From Prorocentrum cordatum (taxonomy: Eukaryota > Sar > Dinophyceae > Prorocentrales > Prorocentraceae), in NCBI GenBank assembly GCA_963575745.1, contig CAUYUJ010016158.1:136501-200500 (forward strand): 64,000 bases of DNA, in the 5' to 3' direction. Both the position numbers and the translations under genes were made by a program. Shown piece after piece: positions 54,741-63,849 of this stretch (its first letter is position 1; each line of letters begins with the position of its first letter). The notes beneath the pieces are model-generated. The model saw only the letters and a program-made list of their open reading frames with translations, did not search any database and had not been told where the DNA came from.

Positions 54741-54869
54741 CAATGAAATGCACGATGAGGGTGTGAACGCAAGCGTAGCTGGCAGCATAGCTGAAGGCAC
54801 TCCTGGCAATCGCAAAGCGATATATGGAAACGAGATCGTTATTTGGAAGAGTTTTTCCGAATGAATGGA

Positions 54870-55930
54870 TGCATCACTAGATATAACTCCAAAAGAAACA
54901 TGTTTCAAATGATTTTTGAAATGACGTATTGATTATATAAATGTATTTTGAAATGAGCTCCTGTGAAAATGCATGAAGGTTTATTTGACACCCAGCTATC
55001 ATTGGATGTGAACAAAAGGGGGCACTGCTATCAAATGTTTTATCTCTGCGGGAGAAACCACTTTGAGAACTGAATGTGTAACTGTTCGAACAACATGTAT
55101 ACGTAAGCAGGGATGCAACTATACTCTGAAACATGTGGCAACGAAACATTTTCCATGTATTTACTTACATGATGTATTAAGTATATGATTGTATGTTGAA
55201 ATGAGCTGCTGTGTAAATGGATGAAGGTTTTTTCGAAACCCAGCAATCATTGGATGTGAGCAAAAGGGGGCGCTGCTATCAACTGTTTGTCCCTGCGGGA
55301 GGATCTACTTTGAGAACTGTCTTTGTAAATGTTTGAACACCATGTGGACGTAATCAGGGATGCGAGTATACGTTGGAACATGTGACAACGAAACACGTTT
55401 CCATGGATTTTGCTCTACATGACGTATTAATTATATAATTGTATGTTGAAATGGGCTGCTGTATACATGAATGAAGGCTTGTTTGAAACCCAGCTATCAG
55501 TGGACGCGAGCAAAAGGGGACACTGCTATCAACTGTTTTATCTCTGCGGGAGAAACCACTTTGAGAACTGTGAGGAATGTTGTGTACACGGACAAAAGAC
55601 GCATCGAGGATGAAGTCCCGAGGATGAAGATCTTGGGGCACGAACTCGATACTCCAGTGATACCCCGATCGAGAGTTCACGATTCGGGAACCAGGTCTCC
55701 GAGATCCTGTGATCTCGGATCCACGACGGCTCGAGAATCTGGAAGCCTCGATTAGGAAATCTTTCGAGGATCAAGTGCACGAGGATGAAGATGAAGACAA
55801 ACGCTTCAGAGTTGATCGCCTCCGCGATCGAGAGTCGAAGGTTCTCAAGGCGAGGATCCGAGATTGTGTGTTCTCGGATTGACGAAGCCTCGGGAATCTG
55901 GGAGCCTCGATCGCAAGATCATTGAGGCTC
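54870..55930 (+). repeat. Right long direct repeat, three tandem AT-rich units
   Basis: Units of about 250 bases start near 54925, 55175 and 55425 (TGAAATGAGCT, AAGGTTT, CCCAGC, CACTGCTATCAACTG, GGGAGAAACCACTTTGAGAA). They are followed by the GAGGATGAAG part (55605-55810) and a further worn copy of it (55820-55925). Matches the left repeat at 48880-49740. Confidence 0.85.
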
Positions 55931-56369
55931 GAGAGCCTTGCTGAAGCGTTTGATGACTGCGCTCCTGCGAAGTGTTTTTCTGGCACGGACGAGGAGCGCG
56001 AAAGAGTGCAGCGTGCGGAGCGAAAAGCCAGCAAAAGCGGCAAGCTAAGAAGCGCCGCAGACACTCGCAGGCAAAATGCCAACGCGGCCGGGCAGCTCAT
56101 TACATTTCGAAGTAGTATTCCAATACCGCAGGCTGAGAAGCACAGCGGGCATGCAGAGTTGGATCCATCACCTCTCCTGTTCGTCTTCTAGGAGATCGCG
56201 CCAGTCTGGCAGCGAACAGAAGCGGAAAGCGAGCCAAACCTGCAGGCTAAGAAGCACCACAGACACTCGCAGACAGAAATTCAACGCGGCCGTGCAGCGC
56301 ATCACTTTTGGAATTAGCATTCCAACACCGCAGGCTCAGAAGCACCGCGGGCAAGCAGGCCTGGATTCA
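55931..56369. other. Region with four copies of the dispersed motif
   Basis: No coding signal. Motif copies at 56044, 56132, 56246 and 56334 lie in two similar units of about 200 bases (CACTCGCAGGCAAAATGCC against CACTCGCAGACAGAAATTC; both then AACGCGGCCG). Here the motif is clearly non-coding: one copy on the minus strand reads through a stop. Confidence 0.5.
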
Positions 56370-57470
56370 TCACCTCTCCTGCTCGTCTTCCAGGAAATCG
56401 CGCCAATCTGGCGGCTGCCAAGAATCGATGATGCGCCGGGATCCACCCCCCGTGCTGCCGCCGATGTCGAGGTAATCACCGTCTTTCGTGCGCAGACGGC
56501 CATGTCCCAGCGCCACAATCGCTCTGTTGCGGTTCTTGAGCAACTCGCCGCTCTCCCACTTCTGCAGCACATCCCATTGCCTGCGAGTGAAAGTGGCATC
56601 GGCTGCAGGCTGACTAGCACCGCGACGCTGGAGCTCTTGCCGATGGCGATGGAGCCGCTCACCTTCGTTGTAGCGCGCAATGGCCTCCGACTTGTCATGA
56701 TGGAGGCGGCGGCGCTCTCCCTGGGAGACCTGGTCACGATCGGCGAGCTCTGCGGGTGCATCACTGGGCTCGACGTGCAAGGCTCGCTGGAGCATGTCAA
56801 CGTCGAAGCGGCCGGAGAAGGCCAGGACCTCCTAGATCTGCTTCGTCCCGGAAACGCGCTGCAGATGCCGGCACCATCGCTTGCGCTTTTGCTCCCGGAG
56901 GAAATTAGTGAGGCTGCCCTTGCCTTTTCCTTTGCATTTGCTCGCAGGCTGATGAGCACCGCGATCCTGCTGTGCTGAAGTTTTTCCCTTCGCTTTCCTT
57001 TTCTCGGCATCTCGGTTCTGCAGCTGAACCTGGAAGTCAGAACTTTCGTACTCTTCCCGAGCACGTTTGACAAGTTCCGCGCGCTGCTCCTCAGCAAGGA
57101 CATGGCGCATGTCCGTAATGTTCTTGCTTCGGAGGAAGTCGTGGCGGATCCGCAGAACAGCCTGAATGGCCCGAGCAGTCTCTTCCTGCGACGCATAGGC
57201 TGTGTCGCAGTCATCGCCAGGCTGAGGAGCACCAGCGGTCGCCCTCTTCATGAAAAGCAGAAGGCTGAGCTGATGGAGAAGCTTCGGATCGTAGCTCTCC
57301 TCGTACATCTGCTCCCAATACTCCCTCATCTCACGGTGCAGTTCCTGCGCGCGCTGGTGAACTTCATCGTCAAGCTCCTTGCGCTGTGGCGAAGGAGAGC
57401 GGCTTGGCGAATTTCCCCAGTCGACTTCATTCTCGGCTTGGTCTGAAGGGGTCGCTGACGACGAAATCTC
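56370..57470 (-). CDS. C-terminal region downstream of the EEP-fold domain, with in-frame TAG
   Basis: Minus-strand frame beginning without an ATG at about 57470 (SDQAENEVDWGNSPSRSPSP), continuing QRKELDDEVHQRAQELHREM and a charged helical stretch to GTKQI, then TAG at 56834-56832. The same frame goes on EVLAFSGRFDVDMLQRALHV to TFTRRQWDVLQKWESGELL and ends LEDEQER at 56370. The character (Ser/Pro linker, long charged helices) is the same on both sides of the TAG. Motif copies 56609, 56948 and 57221 are embedded in frame as GASQPA, GAHQPAS and GAPQPG. No enzyme motif. It probably forms one protein with 57427-58387 after a frame change near 57460. Confidence 0.4.
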
Positions 57471-58074
57471 CTAAGGCAATCTTCCGCTTCTTTGTCTCCT
57501 TCGGCTGAGAAGCACCAGGGAGAGTAATGGTGATTGCAACAGCATCGGGGGAATCGTTGCGCATGCCACGGTCCATGTACGATGCGCCAACAGCGATGGG
57601 TTTGAACTGCGCAGTGGCCCCAGAGACCGCCACGTTGTCACCTTGGCGATCTTGTGGGTGCGCAAAGACGTCCCACAACTGCTCGTCATCAGTGTGGCGC
57701 TGCAAAGCAACGCGGGTCTGTGTGGACGTGAGGTTGTTGTCGCCGACAATGATGCGTACAACTGGCGCGTCCACTTGCGGACCTTGAAGGCTGTCCAGGT
57801 GGAGTCGGAGGGGCCTGACCGCGCGCTGTCTGGTCAGCACCGTGGGCGGCTTCGTTCCGCAAGCGATGTGCAGGTTGGCAGCAATCAAATGAATTATACC
57901 ATGGCCTTCTATTTGCACATCGAACCGTGTGATCGCAGCGTCCACAGGTCTCCCGATGTCGATTTGATCGATATACGTGTCCCCCTGCAGGGAAACATCG
58001 ACAGGCTGAGAAGCACCGCCGAATCCCCACAGGCTGAGGTAGTTGTCAACCTCGGAGAAGCAGACTGTCGCCAA
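57427..58074 (-). CDS. EEP-fold (endonuclease/exonuclease/phosphatase) domain, second part
   Basis: Contains IIHLIAANLHIACG, a long helix, VRIIVGDNNL (Asp-x-Asn of the fold), then YMDRGMRNDSPDAVAI, in the place where the family has the final SDH/Asp-His motif; the His is not evident. These residues bind the metal and phosphate in EEP enzymes, a superfamily including DNase I-like, AP endonuclease and LINE endonucleases. Motif copies at 58005 (GGASQP) and 57504 (GASQPK) fall at the edges of the domain, in frame. With the missing His, activity is uncertain. Confidence 0.5.
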   Translation of the reverse strand: MATVCFSEVDNYLSLWGFGGASQPVDVSLQGDTYIDQIDIGRPVDAAITRFDVQIEGHGIIHLIAANLHIACGTKPPTVLTRQRAVRPLRLHLDSLQGPQVDAPVVRIIVGDNNLTSTQTRVALQRHTDDEQLWDVFAHPQDRQGDNVAVSGATAQFKPIAVGASYMDRGMRNDSPDAVAITITLPGASQPKETKKRKIALGDFVVSDPFRPSRE

Positions 58075-58387
58075 ACGGTTTCGTCAGGATGTCTGCCGCG
58101 TCAGCCATCGCTTTGCTGAGGCCTTGCCGAAACGCACCGACTTCGCAAGCATATAAGAGATCAGCATCACCGCCCTGGACGATTGTGGCGCACACGCGGG
58201 CAAAGTTGGAGAAGTGAGCGCGAGACTTTTTCCCAGTCATCATATTCTGATCGAGTCCGAAATTGAAGGAGGCGATCGTGAGAGACGCAGGCTGAGAAGC
58301 ACAGCGATCGGTCGCGGCCGCGGGCTCCTGTCGGCCTTCGTTCGCAGGCTGACAAGCACCGCGAGAAGCTGACGCGGAAGATGCCAT
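58046..58387 (-). CDS. EEP-fold domain, N-terminal part
   Basis: ATG at 58387 gives MASSASASRGACQPANEG, with two motif copies (58348 and 58291) in the first 35 residues, then LTIASFNFGLDQNMM and DADLLYACEVGAF. The ASFN strand and the Glu in the following block are the first two metal-site motifs of the EEP fold. It ends GDSLLLRG and continues in another frame (57427-58074); the change falls near 58060, possibly a micro-intron. Weak spliced-leader relic about 50 bases upstream. Confidence 0.5.
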   Translation of the reverse strand: MASSASASRGACQPANEGRQEPAAATDRCASQPASLTIASFNFGLDQNMMTGKKSRAHFSNFARVCATIVQGGDADLLYACEVGAFRQGLSKAMADAADILTKPFGDSLLLRG

Positions 58388-58434
58388 CGCAAGACCGGCG
58401 CGCTCTCACCACAGAAGCGTAAGTGGCACAAACC

Positions 58435-58457
58435 CTGTAAGCCAAAAAAAGCTATCA
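58435..58457 (-). other. Possible degenerate spliced-leader relic before the EEP-fold gene
   Basis: Minus strand reads TAGC, a T run, then TTTTGGCT, similar to TAGCCATTTTGGCT of the spliced leader with an extra T and drift at the ends. Position (about 50 bases before the ATG) and orientation fit. Weak alone. Confidence 0.3.
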
Positions 58458-58726
58458 GAAGCAAAAAGGAACAAGAGAGGAAGAGTTAGATGCCGCTCAG
58501 AACCCTGAAGCACCGAATTGTGAGGATGTCTGAAGGAACTGGAATGTTGAAGACAGAAGCTACGATTTTGCGAGAATGTTCGTTTGGATTTGCGCAGTGA
58601 CGGAAGAGGACACAATGGGAAACACATGAGACGGCAATGAGTGGTACAAACTGGCAAAGCACGGGAATCAAGTTATCAGAGCCGGAAGATTTTGATTTCG
58701 TGAGGATGTCTCAAGGAATTGCATCT

Positions 58727-58762
58727 CTACTACTAGTACTAGTACTACTACTACTACTACTC

Positions 58763-58795
<33 letters not shown>

Positions 58796-58796
58796 G

Positions 58797-58828
<32 letters not shown>

Positions 58829-58837
58829 AAACTACTG

Positions 58838-58885
<48 letters not shown>

Positions 58886-59460
58886 GTACTACTACTTCTA
58901 CTATTACTATTACTATTACTACTACTACTAGTACTACTACTGCGATTTCTTCTACTACTACTACGAGGGGGGGCTACTACTACTACTACTACTACTATTA
59001 CTACTACTACTACTACTACCACTACTACTACTACTACTACGACTACTACTACAACTACTACTACTACAAATACTACTACTACAAATACTACTACTACTAT
59101 TACTACTACTACTACTTCTACTACTACTACTACCATTACTACTACTACTACAGGTACTACGGCTACTACTACTACTACTACTACTACTACGACTACTACT
59201 ACTACGACTACTACACGACTACTACTACTACTACTACTACGATTACTACTACTACTACTACTACTACTAGTACAACAACAACTACTACTACTACTTCTAC
59301 TACAACTACTGCTGCTACTACTACTACAACAAGTACTACTACTACTACTACTACTTCTTCTTCTACTACTACTACGAGGGGGGGCTAATACTACTACTAC
59401 TACTACTGTTACTGCTACTACTACTACTACCACTACTACTACTACTACTACTACTATTAT

Positions 59461-59535
<75 letters not shown>

Positions 59536-59625
59536 CACTACTACTACTACTGCTACTACTACTGCTACAACTACTGCTACTACTGCTACTACTACTACTA
59601 CTACTACTACTACTGCTGGGGGGGG
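58727..59625 (+). repeat. ACT/TAC microsatellite, about 0.9 kb
   Basis: Nearly continuous ACT repeats with scattered GTA, GCT, ACG and AAC interruptions and two identical GAGGGGGGGCTA interruptions (58964-58975 and 59377-59388). All long Leu, Thr, Tyr, Val and Ser frames here are artefacts. Confidence 0.95.
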
Positions 59626-59924
59626 AAAGGGAGAAGAAAAGGACGGAGAGGGAGGGCTCGGAGGCCCTTGGAGGGGGGGATGTGCCCATCCGAGGGAACG
59701 GTGCACCCCCCCCTCCCCGTCGTGAAATCGAGGCACCAGCCGCGGCAACGACCCCCCCCCTATCCCCCTCCGCGACCTGAGTAGAGCACCCAGGCCAGCG
59801 GAGGACGTCATAGGGGGCGGGGGTTCTGACTTCGATGAAAGAAGAAGGAGGAGAGCGGGAGGCAAGGATCAGGCAGACGAAAGCCCTTTTAGGGTTTACC
59901 CTTCCAGGGCCATGCTTCCAGTGC

Positions 59925-60265
59925 CCAGGAATTGAGTTCTGGGAACTAGAAGAACACGAAGTGGCCTACAGTTGGTTCCGGGCATTCAAAATCATGCCCA
60001 GGAATGGAGTTCTGGGAACTTGAAGAACACGAAGTGGCTTACAGTTGCCTCCTGGCATCCAAAATGTGGCCCTGGAATGGAGTTCTGGGAACTCGAAGAG
60101 CACGAAGTGACGTACAGTTGCCTCCTGGCATCCAAAATGTTGCCCGGGAATGGAGTTTTGGGAAGTCGAAGAACACGAAGTGGCCTACAGTTGGTTCCGG
60201 GCATCCAATATGTGGCCCGGGAATGGAGTTCTGGGAACTCGAAGAGCACGAAGTGTGTGACTGTT
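59925..60265 (+). repeat. 72/73-base minisatellite, five units
   Basis: Units start near 59926, 60000, 60072, 60145 and 60217: GGAATGGAGTTCTGGGAACT, then CGAAGAGCACGAAGTG and a CATCCAAAATGTGGCC end. A solitary sixth unit lies at about 60683-60740. In one frame a unit reads EFWELEEHEV. Confidence 0.9.
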
Positions 60266-60299
60266 GGCTCCGGTTATACTTCGTGGAGCTCTTCGCCGT

Positions 60300-61140
60300 C
60301 GATGAGCTAGAGGAATTCCGGCGCGGGTGGAGCTAGTTGGTCGACCCGACCTCAAGAGACAAAGTGGTGACTTTGGGTCGGTTTTGCTAAGATTTGAGAG
60401 ATATTTGACAATTTATTTTGAGAAACCATATTTTTCTCACGTATAGTGGGTTATGACGCGTCTGCCAATCAAATTTTCAAGTCCGTAGCTGCAGTATTAC
60501 TATCGAAAGACTTGCAGGAACCGATTTTGGATGGAAACCGAAGAATCGTGATTTTTCGAGTTTTTCGGCTCTCGCTTCAGAAGCTTTCTTGATGTGTTTC
60601 GAGGAGCGCTGTGCAAGAAAAGAGCTCTACGAGGTGCCCGGCGGTACTTGGTTGACGGTTTACCGCCGGTTCCCAGTTCAAAATGTGGCCCGGAAATGGA
60701 GTTCTGGGAGGTCGAAGAGCACGAAGTGTGTGACTGTTGGCTTAAAACGAGCCCGGCTCTGTTCCCGGTTCTTTTCCCCGGCACCCGCCCAGACCCCCCT
60801 GAGGAGTCATGGTGCTTTCTTTTGAGTCCACTAGAAACCTATCAGCAAAAGCTGCTAGGTAAAAATAACAATAACAACATCAACAACAACAACAACAGCA
60901 ACAACAACACCAACAACACGAACAACAACAACAGCAACAGCAACAACAACGACGACGACGACAACGACGACGACGAAGACGAAGACGAAGATGACGATCA
61001 TGACGACGACGACGACGACGAGTGAATGACACTACGATCGGTGCGCCGCTGCAGGCGGAGAAGGGGCACGCGAGGCCAGGTGGCCCATGGAGGGCACATG
61101 TGAGCAATATTACTTCGACAACCGGAGGGATGAGAGGTCA
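60300..61140. other. Spacer with AAC/GAC microsatellite
   Basis: 60300-60680 is AT-richer with no coding signal. 60860-61022 is AACAACAAC shifting into GACGACGAC. No gene. Confidence 0.5.
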
Positions 61141-61260
61141 TGATATCGGTGCTCTGAGTGCCCAGTACAATGAGATCAAACGCCGAGGAGGCCCTGCGAG
61201 GGCCGCGGCTTGTGCTTCTTCGTTCGGCCGCCTTCGGAGCTGCATGCAAAGCGTGGTCTG

Positions 61261-61713
61261 GCGTGGGCAGAGGCTTCGACAAAGTGCAACTTGGGGCAGT
61301 TTCTTGAACAACAGTGGTCGCAGAGGCATCGCACAATCATGAAGGACGACTGCGCCCCTGTCCAGTCTGCCGCTGTTCTCATCACGAAGTGCATGGAATC
61401 AGGCTACTGCATATGTCAAGGGGATGGGTTGCGCAGGTGGAAGTTCAGGAACAAGTTCCTGGCACATCTCAAGGCTACCTGCCCCCCGCGGTCATCAATG
61501 CGAAGCATGCTGGTTGATGGATGCATCGTCTGCCGAGTCGAGGGCGCGCCGACGGGGGGCGCCTGTGGCCCCAATCTGGAGTTGTGGTTTCACATTGCTG
61601 CGATGTACTTGAGTCCTTTTCGGCCGACTCTCAGCACGCTGCGGAGGACCGCTGATCAACCTGGAGACGATCGTGACGAGCGCAGGGTCAGGCTGCAGGT
61701 TGCTACGGCACTC
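61261..61713 (+). CDS. Gene B, second half, exon before intron
   Basis: Homology to A exon 2 begins at FLEQQWSQRHRTIM and runs through CMESGYCICQ, KFRNKFLAHLK, CIVCRVEG and FHIAAMYLSPFRPTL. The 5' edge is approximate: acceptor candidates are GGGGCAG at about 61290-61296 and GGGCAG at about 61264-61269. The exon ends RLQVATAL before GTAAAT at 61714. A Cys-rich patch (CMESGYCICQ, then DGCIVCRV) could bind metal. Function unknown. If the 5' half at 45.88-48.5 kb belongs to the same transcription unit, it is about 12.7 kb away. Confidence 0.55.
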
Positions 61714-61816
61714 GTAAATGCGATTGCTTGCTTTTGCTTCTTGGGTGTCCTACTTCTACCACGCTACTACCACTACCCCGACACCTCCACCACCACCACC
61801 ACCACCACCACTACTC

Positions 61817-61869
<53 letters not shown>

Positions 61870-62025
61870 GCTACTGCTACTGCTACTGCTACTACTACTA
61901 GTACGACTTCATCCCCCGTGTCCTTAGTATGCATTCCTATACTTCCCCAAGTCTCTCTCTCCATCTCTCTCCCTCGCCCCCTCCTTGTCGTTTGCTGCGC
62001 TAATCATTGTAGTCGCCTCTGGCAG
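61714..62025 (+). other. Gene B intron, 312 bases, GT-AG
   Basis: GTAAAT donor and CTCTGGCAG acceptor, phase 0, with a CCA and ACT trinucleotide tract in the middle (61775-61900). The position matches intron 2 of gene A. The reading frame happens to stay open through it. Confidence 0.7.
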
Positions 62026-63045
62026 GCTGAATGCAGCTTCCACGTGGAGATGCAGATCTTCAGGTTGATGGGCTTGGACTGCAAATGGACAGTTGAGTTC
62101 TACAAGATTTTGGACACATCCCTGGTGCTGCCGAGGCTGTCTCCGTGCGATGTGGCGGTCGAGAGCGCGAGCCCCGCCTGCCATGCATGGCCGCCGTTGC
62201 GACAGAAGAAATCAAAAGGAGTGACTCATGCGGCACCAGACTGGTCTCCCGTCAGTGCAGGCGCGCCTGCGCACGAGGGGGAGGGCGACGACGACCCAGA
62301 GGAGGATCTCACCAAGGACGAGGGAGCCGAGGAAGGTGATATCGACAGTGGCGGCGATGGGGGTGAGCCACGCAGCGAGCTGGATGATGCGATGGACATG
62401 TTCTTAGCAATGATTCCCGAAGAAGATACCGATGCTGCAGGCGGTGGTTCGGGCTCTGACTCGGGGGCCGCAGCCAGCGGGAGTGGCGGCGCTGGCGGCT
62501 CGGGGTCGTCGGGCTCAGGGGGCGCCCCCCCGCCGCCGCATCCGCCACCGCCGTTGCCGCCTCCGCCTGGGCCGCCGCCAGATCCGCAGGACGGCGACGG
62601 CGGGCCGCCGCCGTTGCCGCCGCCTCCTGCGCCGGCGGCCCCTGTGCGGGGTGGCAGCAGACCAGCCGAGGCAACTGTTTATGTAGGTTGTGGCAAAATA
62701 TCACATTACCAATCGAAGCGTAGCTTTGAGGCATCTAGCTCTCGGCACGGTTGCGCCCTCACACGGACAGCTAGGTGCAAGAGGGTTGCTGGTGGACAGT
62801 TGAAAGGAGGGAGACCTTGCGGTTTCTTGTCAGCATGGTTGTGCCACGGCCATGACAAGACGACCAAAGAGGCTCACACAGACACCGAGTGGCTGAAAAC
62901 ACTTAGCCCTGCACACAGGCATTTGGCCAGAGGGGGTCTTCAGGCGACCCCAGCAGGAATGCCCCTCCTCAGCTTTGAAAGGGCCAAGGACGATGGCGAG
63001 GATAGCGAGCCCGAGGATTTGTCGGGCTACGTTGCTGGCGCGTAG
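62026..63045 (+). CDS. Gene B last exon, C-terminal domain
   Basis: Starts AECSFHVEMQIFRLMG and aligns with A exon 3 and last exon. Blocks: TVEFYKILDTSLVLPRLS; a basic patch; a long acidic and Gly/Ser/Pro-rich linker (62280-62670) with a polyproline run; then HGCALTRTARCKR, GRPCGFLSAWLCHGHD and an acidic end with TAG at 63043-63045. B is continuous where A is interrupted (17160-17336). Function unknown; the linker suggests two folded parts joined flexibly. Confidence 0.65.
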   Translation, partial: AECSFHVEMQIFRLMGLDCKWTVEFYKILDTSLVLPRLSPCDVAVESASPACHAWPPLRQKKSKGVTHAAPDWSPVSAGAPAHEGEGDDDPEEDLTKDEGAEEGDIDSGGDGGEPRSELDDAMDMFLAMIPEEDTDAAGGGSGSDSGAAASGSGGAGGSGSSGSGGAPPPPHPPPPLPPPPGPPPDPQDGDGGPPPLPPPPAPAAPVRGGSRPAEATVYVGCGKISHYQSKRSFEASSSRHGCALTRTARCKRVAGGQLKGGRPCGFLSAWLCHGHDKTTKEAHTDTEWLKTLSPAHRHLARGGLQATPAGMPLLSFERAKDDGEDSEPEDLSGYVAGA

Positions 63046-63849
63046 CGCCTTCTATTTTGCGAGCAGCACGTCTGTTCGAACCAGTGCGCTCGCAAGCTTT
63101 GCGTCGCTGCAGAACGTTTAAATTCCAAGTCCCCATGCCCCCCTGGTGCCACCCCCATATCCCCCGACTCTCCCCGTCCTCCTCTGGCGACTTGTTATCC
63201 CACCATCCTCCATATCCGCGTCGCCTTCCCTCCCACTCCCCCTCGCCCCCTCGTCATCCCTCCGCGCCCCTTCTTCGAAACATGCACGCGCACCTATCGA
63301 ACTATACGGACTCGCGAAAAGACTTAAGTGACGATGCGCTGCGAGACGCACGGCACATATGACCAGGCATCGATGGCCACACCACGACACATACGAGCAC
63401 ACTTAACGTATGTTGTCCAGCATGAAACATCACACGTGCACGACATATTCAGAGCGACCCTTGCGGGCACATCAGTCATTATACCATTGCATCCGCCATC
63501 TCGTTTCGCGCTTTATGGAGCCACGAGTGTCAAGAGTTGGCTGGGCATTGCACCCTCCTCATGTGCCATTTTTGCCGAGAGCTCGAGATGCCATGGAGTG
63601 CGAATTCTTGATGCTTCGCGCCGCCCCACCAGCCCATCCAGAAACGACGCTCAGGCGAGTTGAGGTGATGAGGGAAGTGGTTCAGCAGAGAGGGGGACAG
63701 CCGAACCGTTCGACGGGGGAGGGGAAGGCGGAGGGTGGATGGATGGATGAGGGAGGGAGAAGGATGACGAACACGATGAGAAGGAGGAGGAGGAGGAGGA
63801 GGGGGGAAATAAGGGGGAAAAGGATGATGAGGATCGAGGAGGAGGGCGA
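63046..63849. other. No supported gene
   Basis: Downstream of gene B. Pyrimidine-rich at 63130-63280 and purine-rich at 63690-63845. No coding signal. Confidence 0.4.

Larger units (their letters stand above)
50004..58365 (+). repeat. Dispersed short motif, core GCTGAGAAGCACCGC, about 20 copies
   Basis: Core starts at 50007, 50211, 50702, 52181, (52215, weak), 52915, 53068, 53867, 54098, 54658, 56044, 56132, 56246, 56334, 56609, 56948, 57221, 57504, 58005, 58291 and 58348. Usually preceded by CAG, giving CAGGCTGAGAAGCACCGC. All copies have the same orientation and irregular spacing, and none were noticed elsewhere in the window. On the minus strand it reads GCGGTGCTTCTCAGCCTG and encodes G-A-S-Q-P-A in one frame and R-C-F-S-A-C in another. 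It occurs both inside reading frames and in non-coding parts. Confidence 0.9.
48511..61260. other. 12.7-kb interval between the two halves of gene B
   Basis: Either a giant intron or an insertion. It contains minus-strand coding regions (50.24-58.39 kb), long direct repeats, the dispersed short motif, the ACT tract and a 72-bp minisatellite. The segment 48.7-56 kb is visibly more AT-rich than the exons on either side. About 240 residues present in A exon 2 (14.61-15.33 kb) have no counterpart in B, so a deletion may have accompanied the insertion. Confidence 0.5.

Noticed and set aside
48880-55930. LTR retrotransposon
   Set aside because: The direct repeats enclose no protease, reverse transcriptase or integrase signature, and the repeat units are also tandemly duplicated.
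58637-59865. Frames of more than 350 residues rich in Leu, Thr, Val or Ser
   Set aside because: They arise from the ACT trinucleotide tract, which has no stop in those frames.
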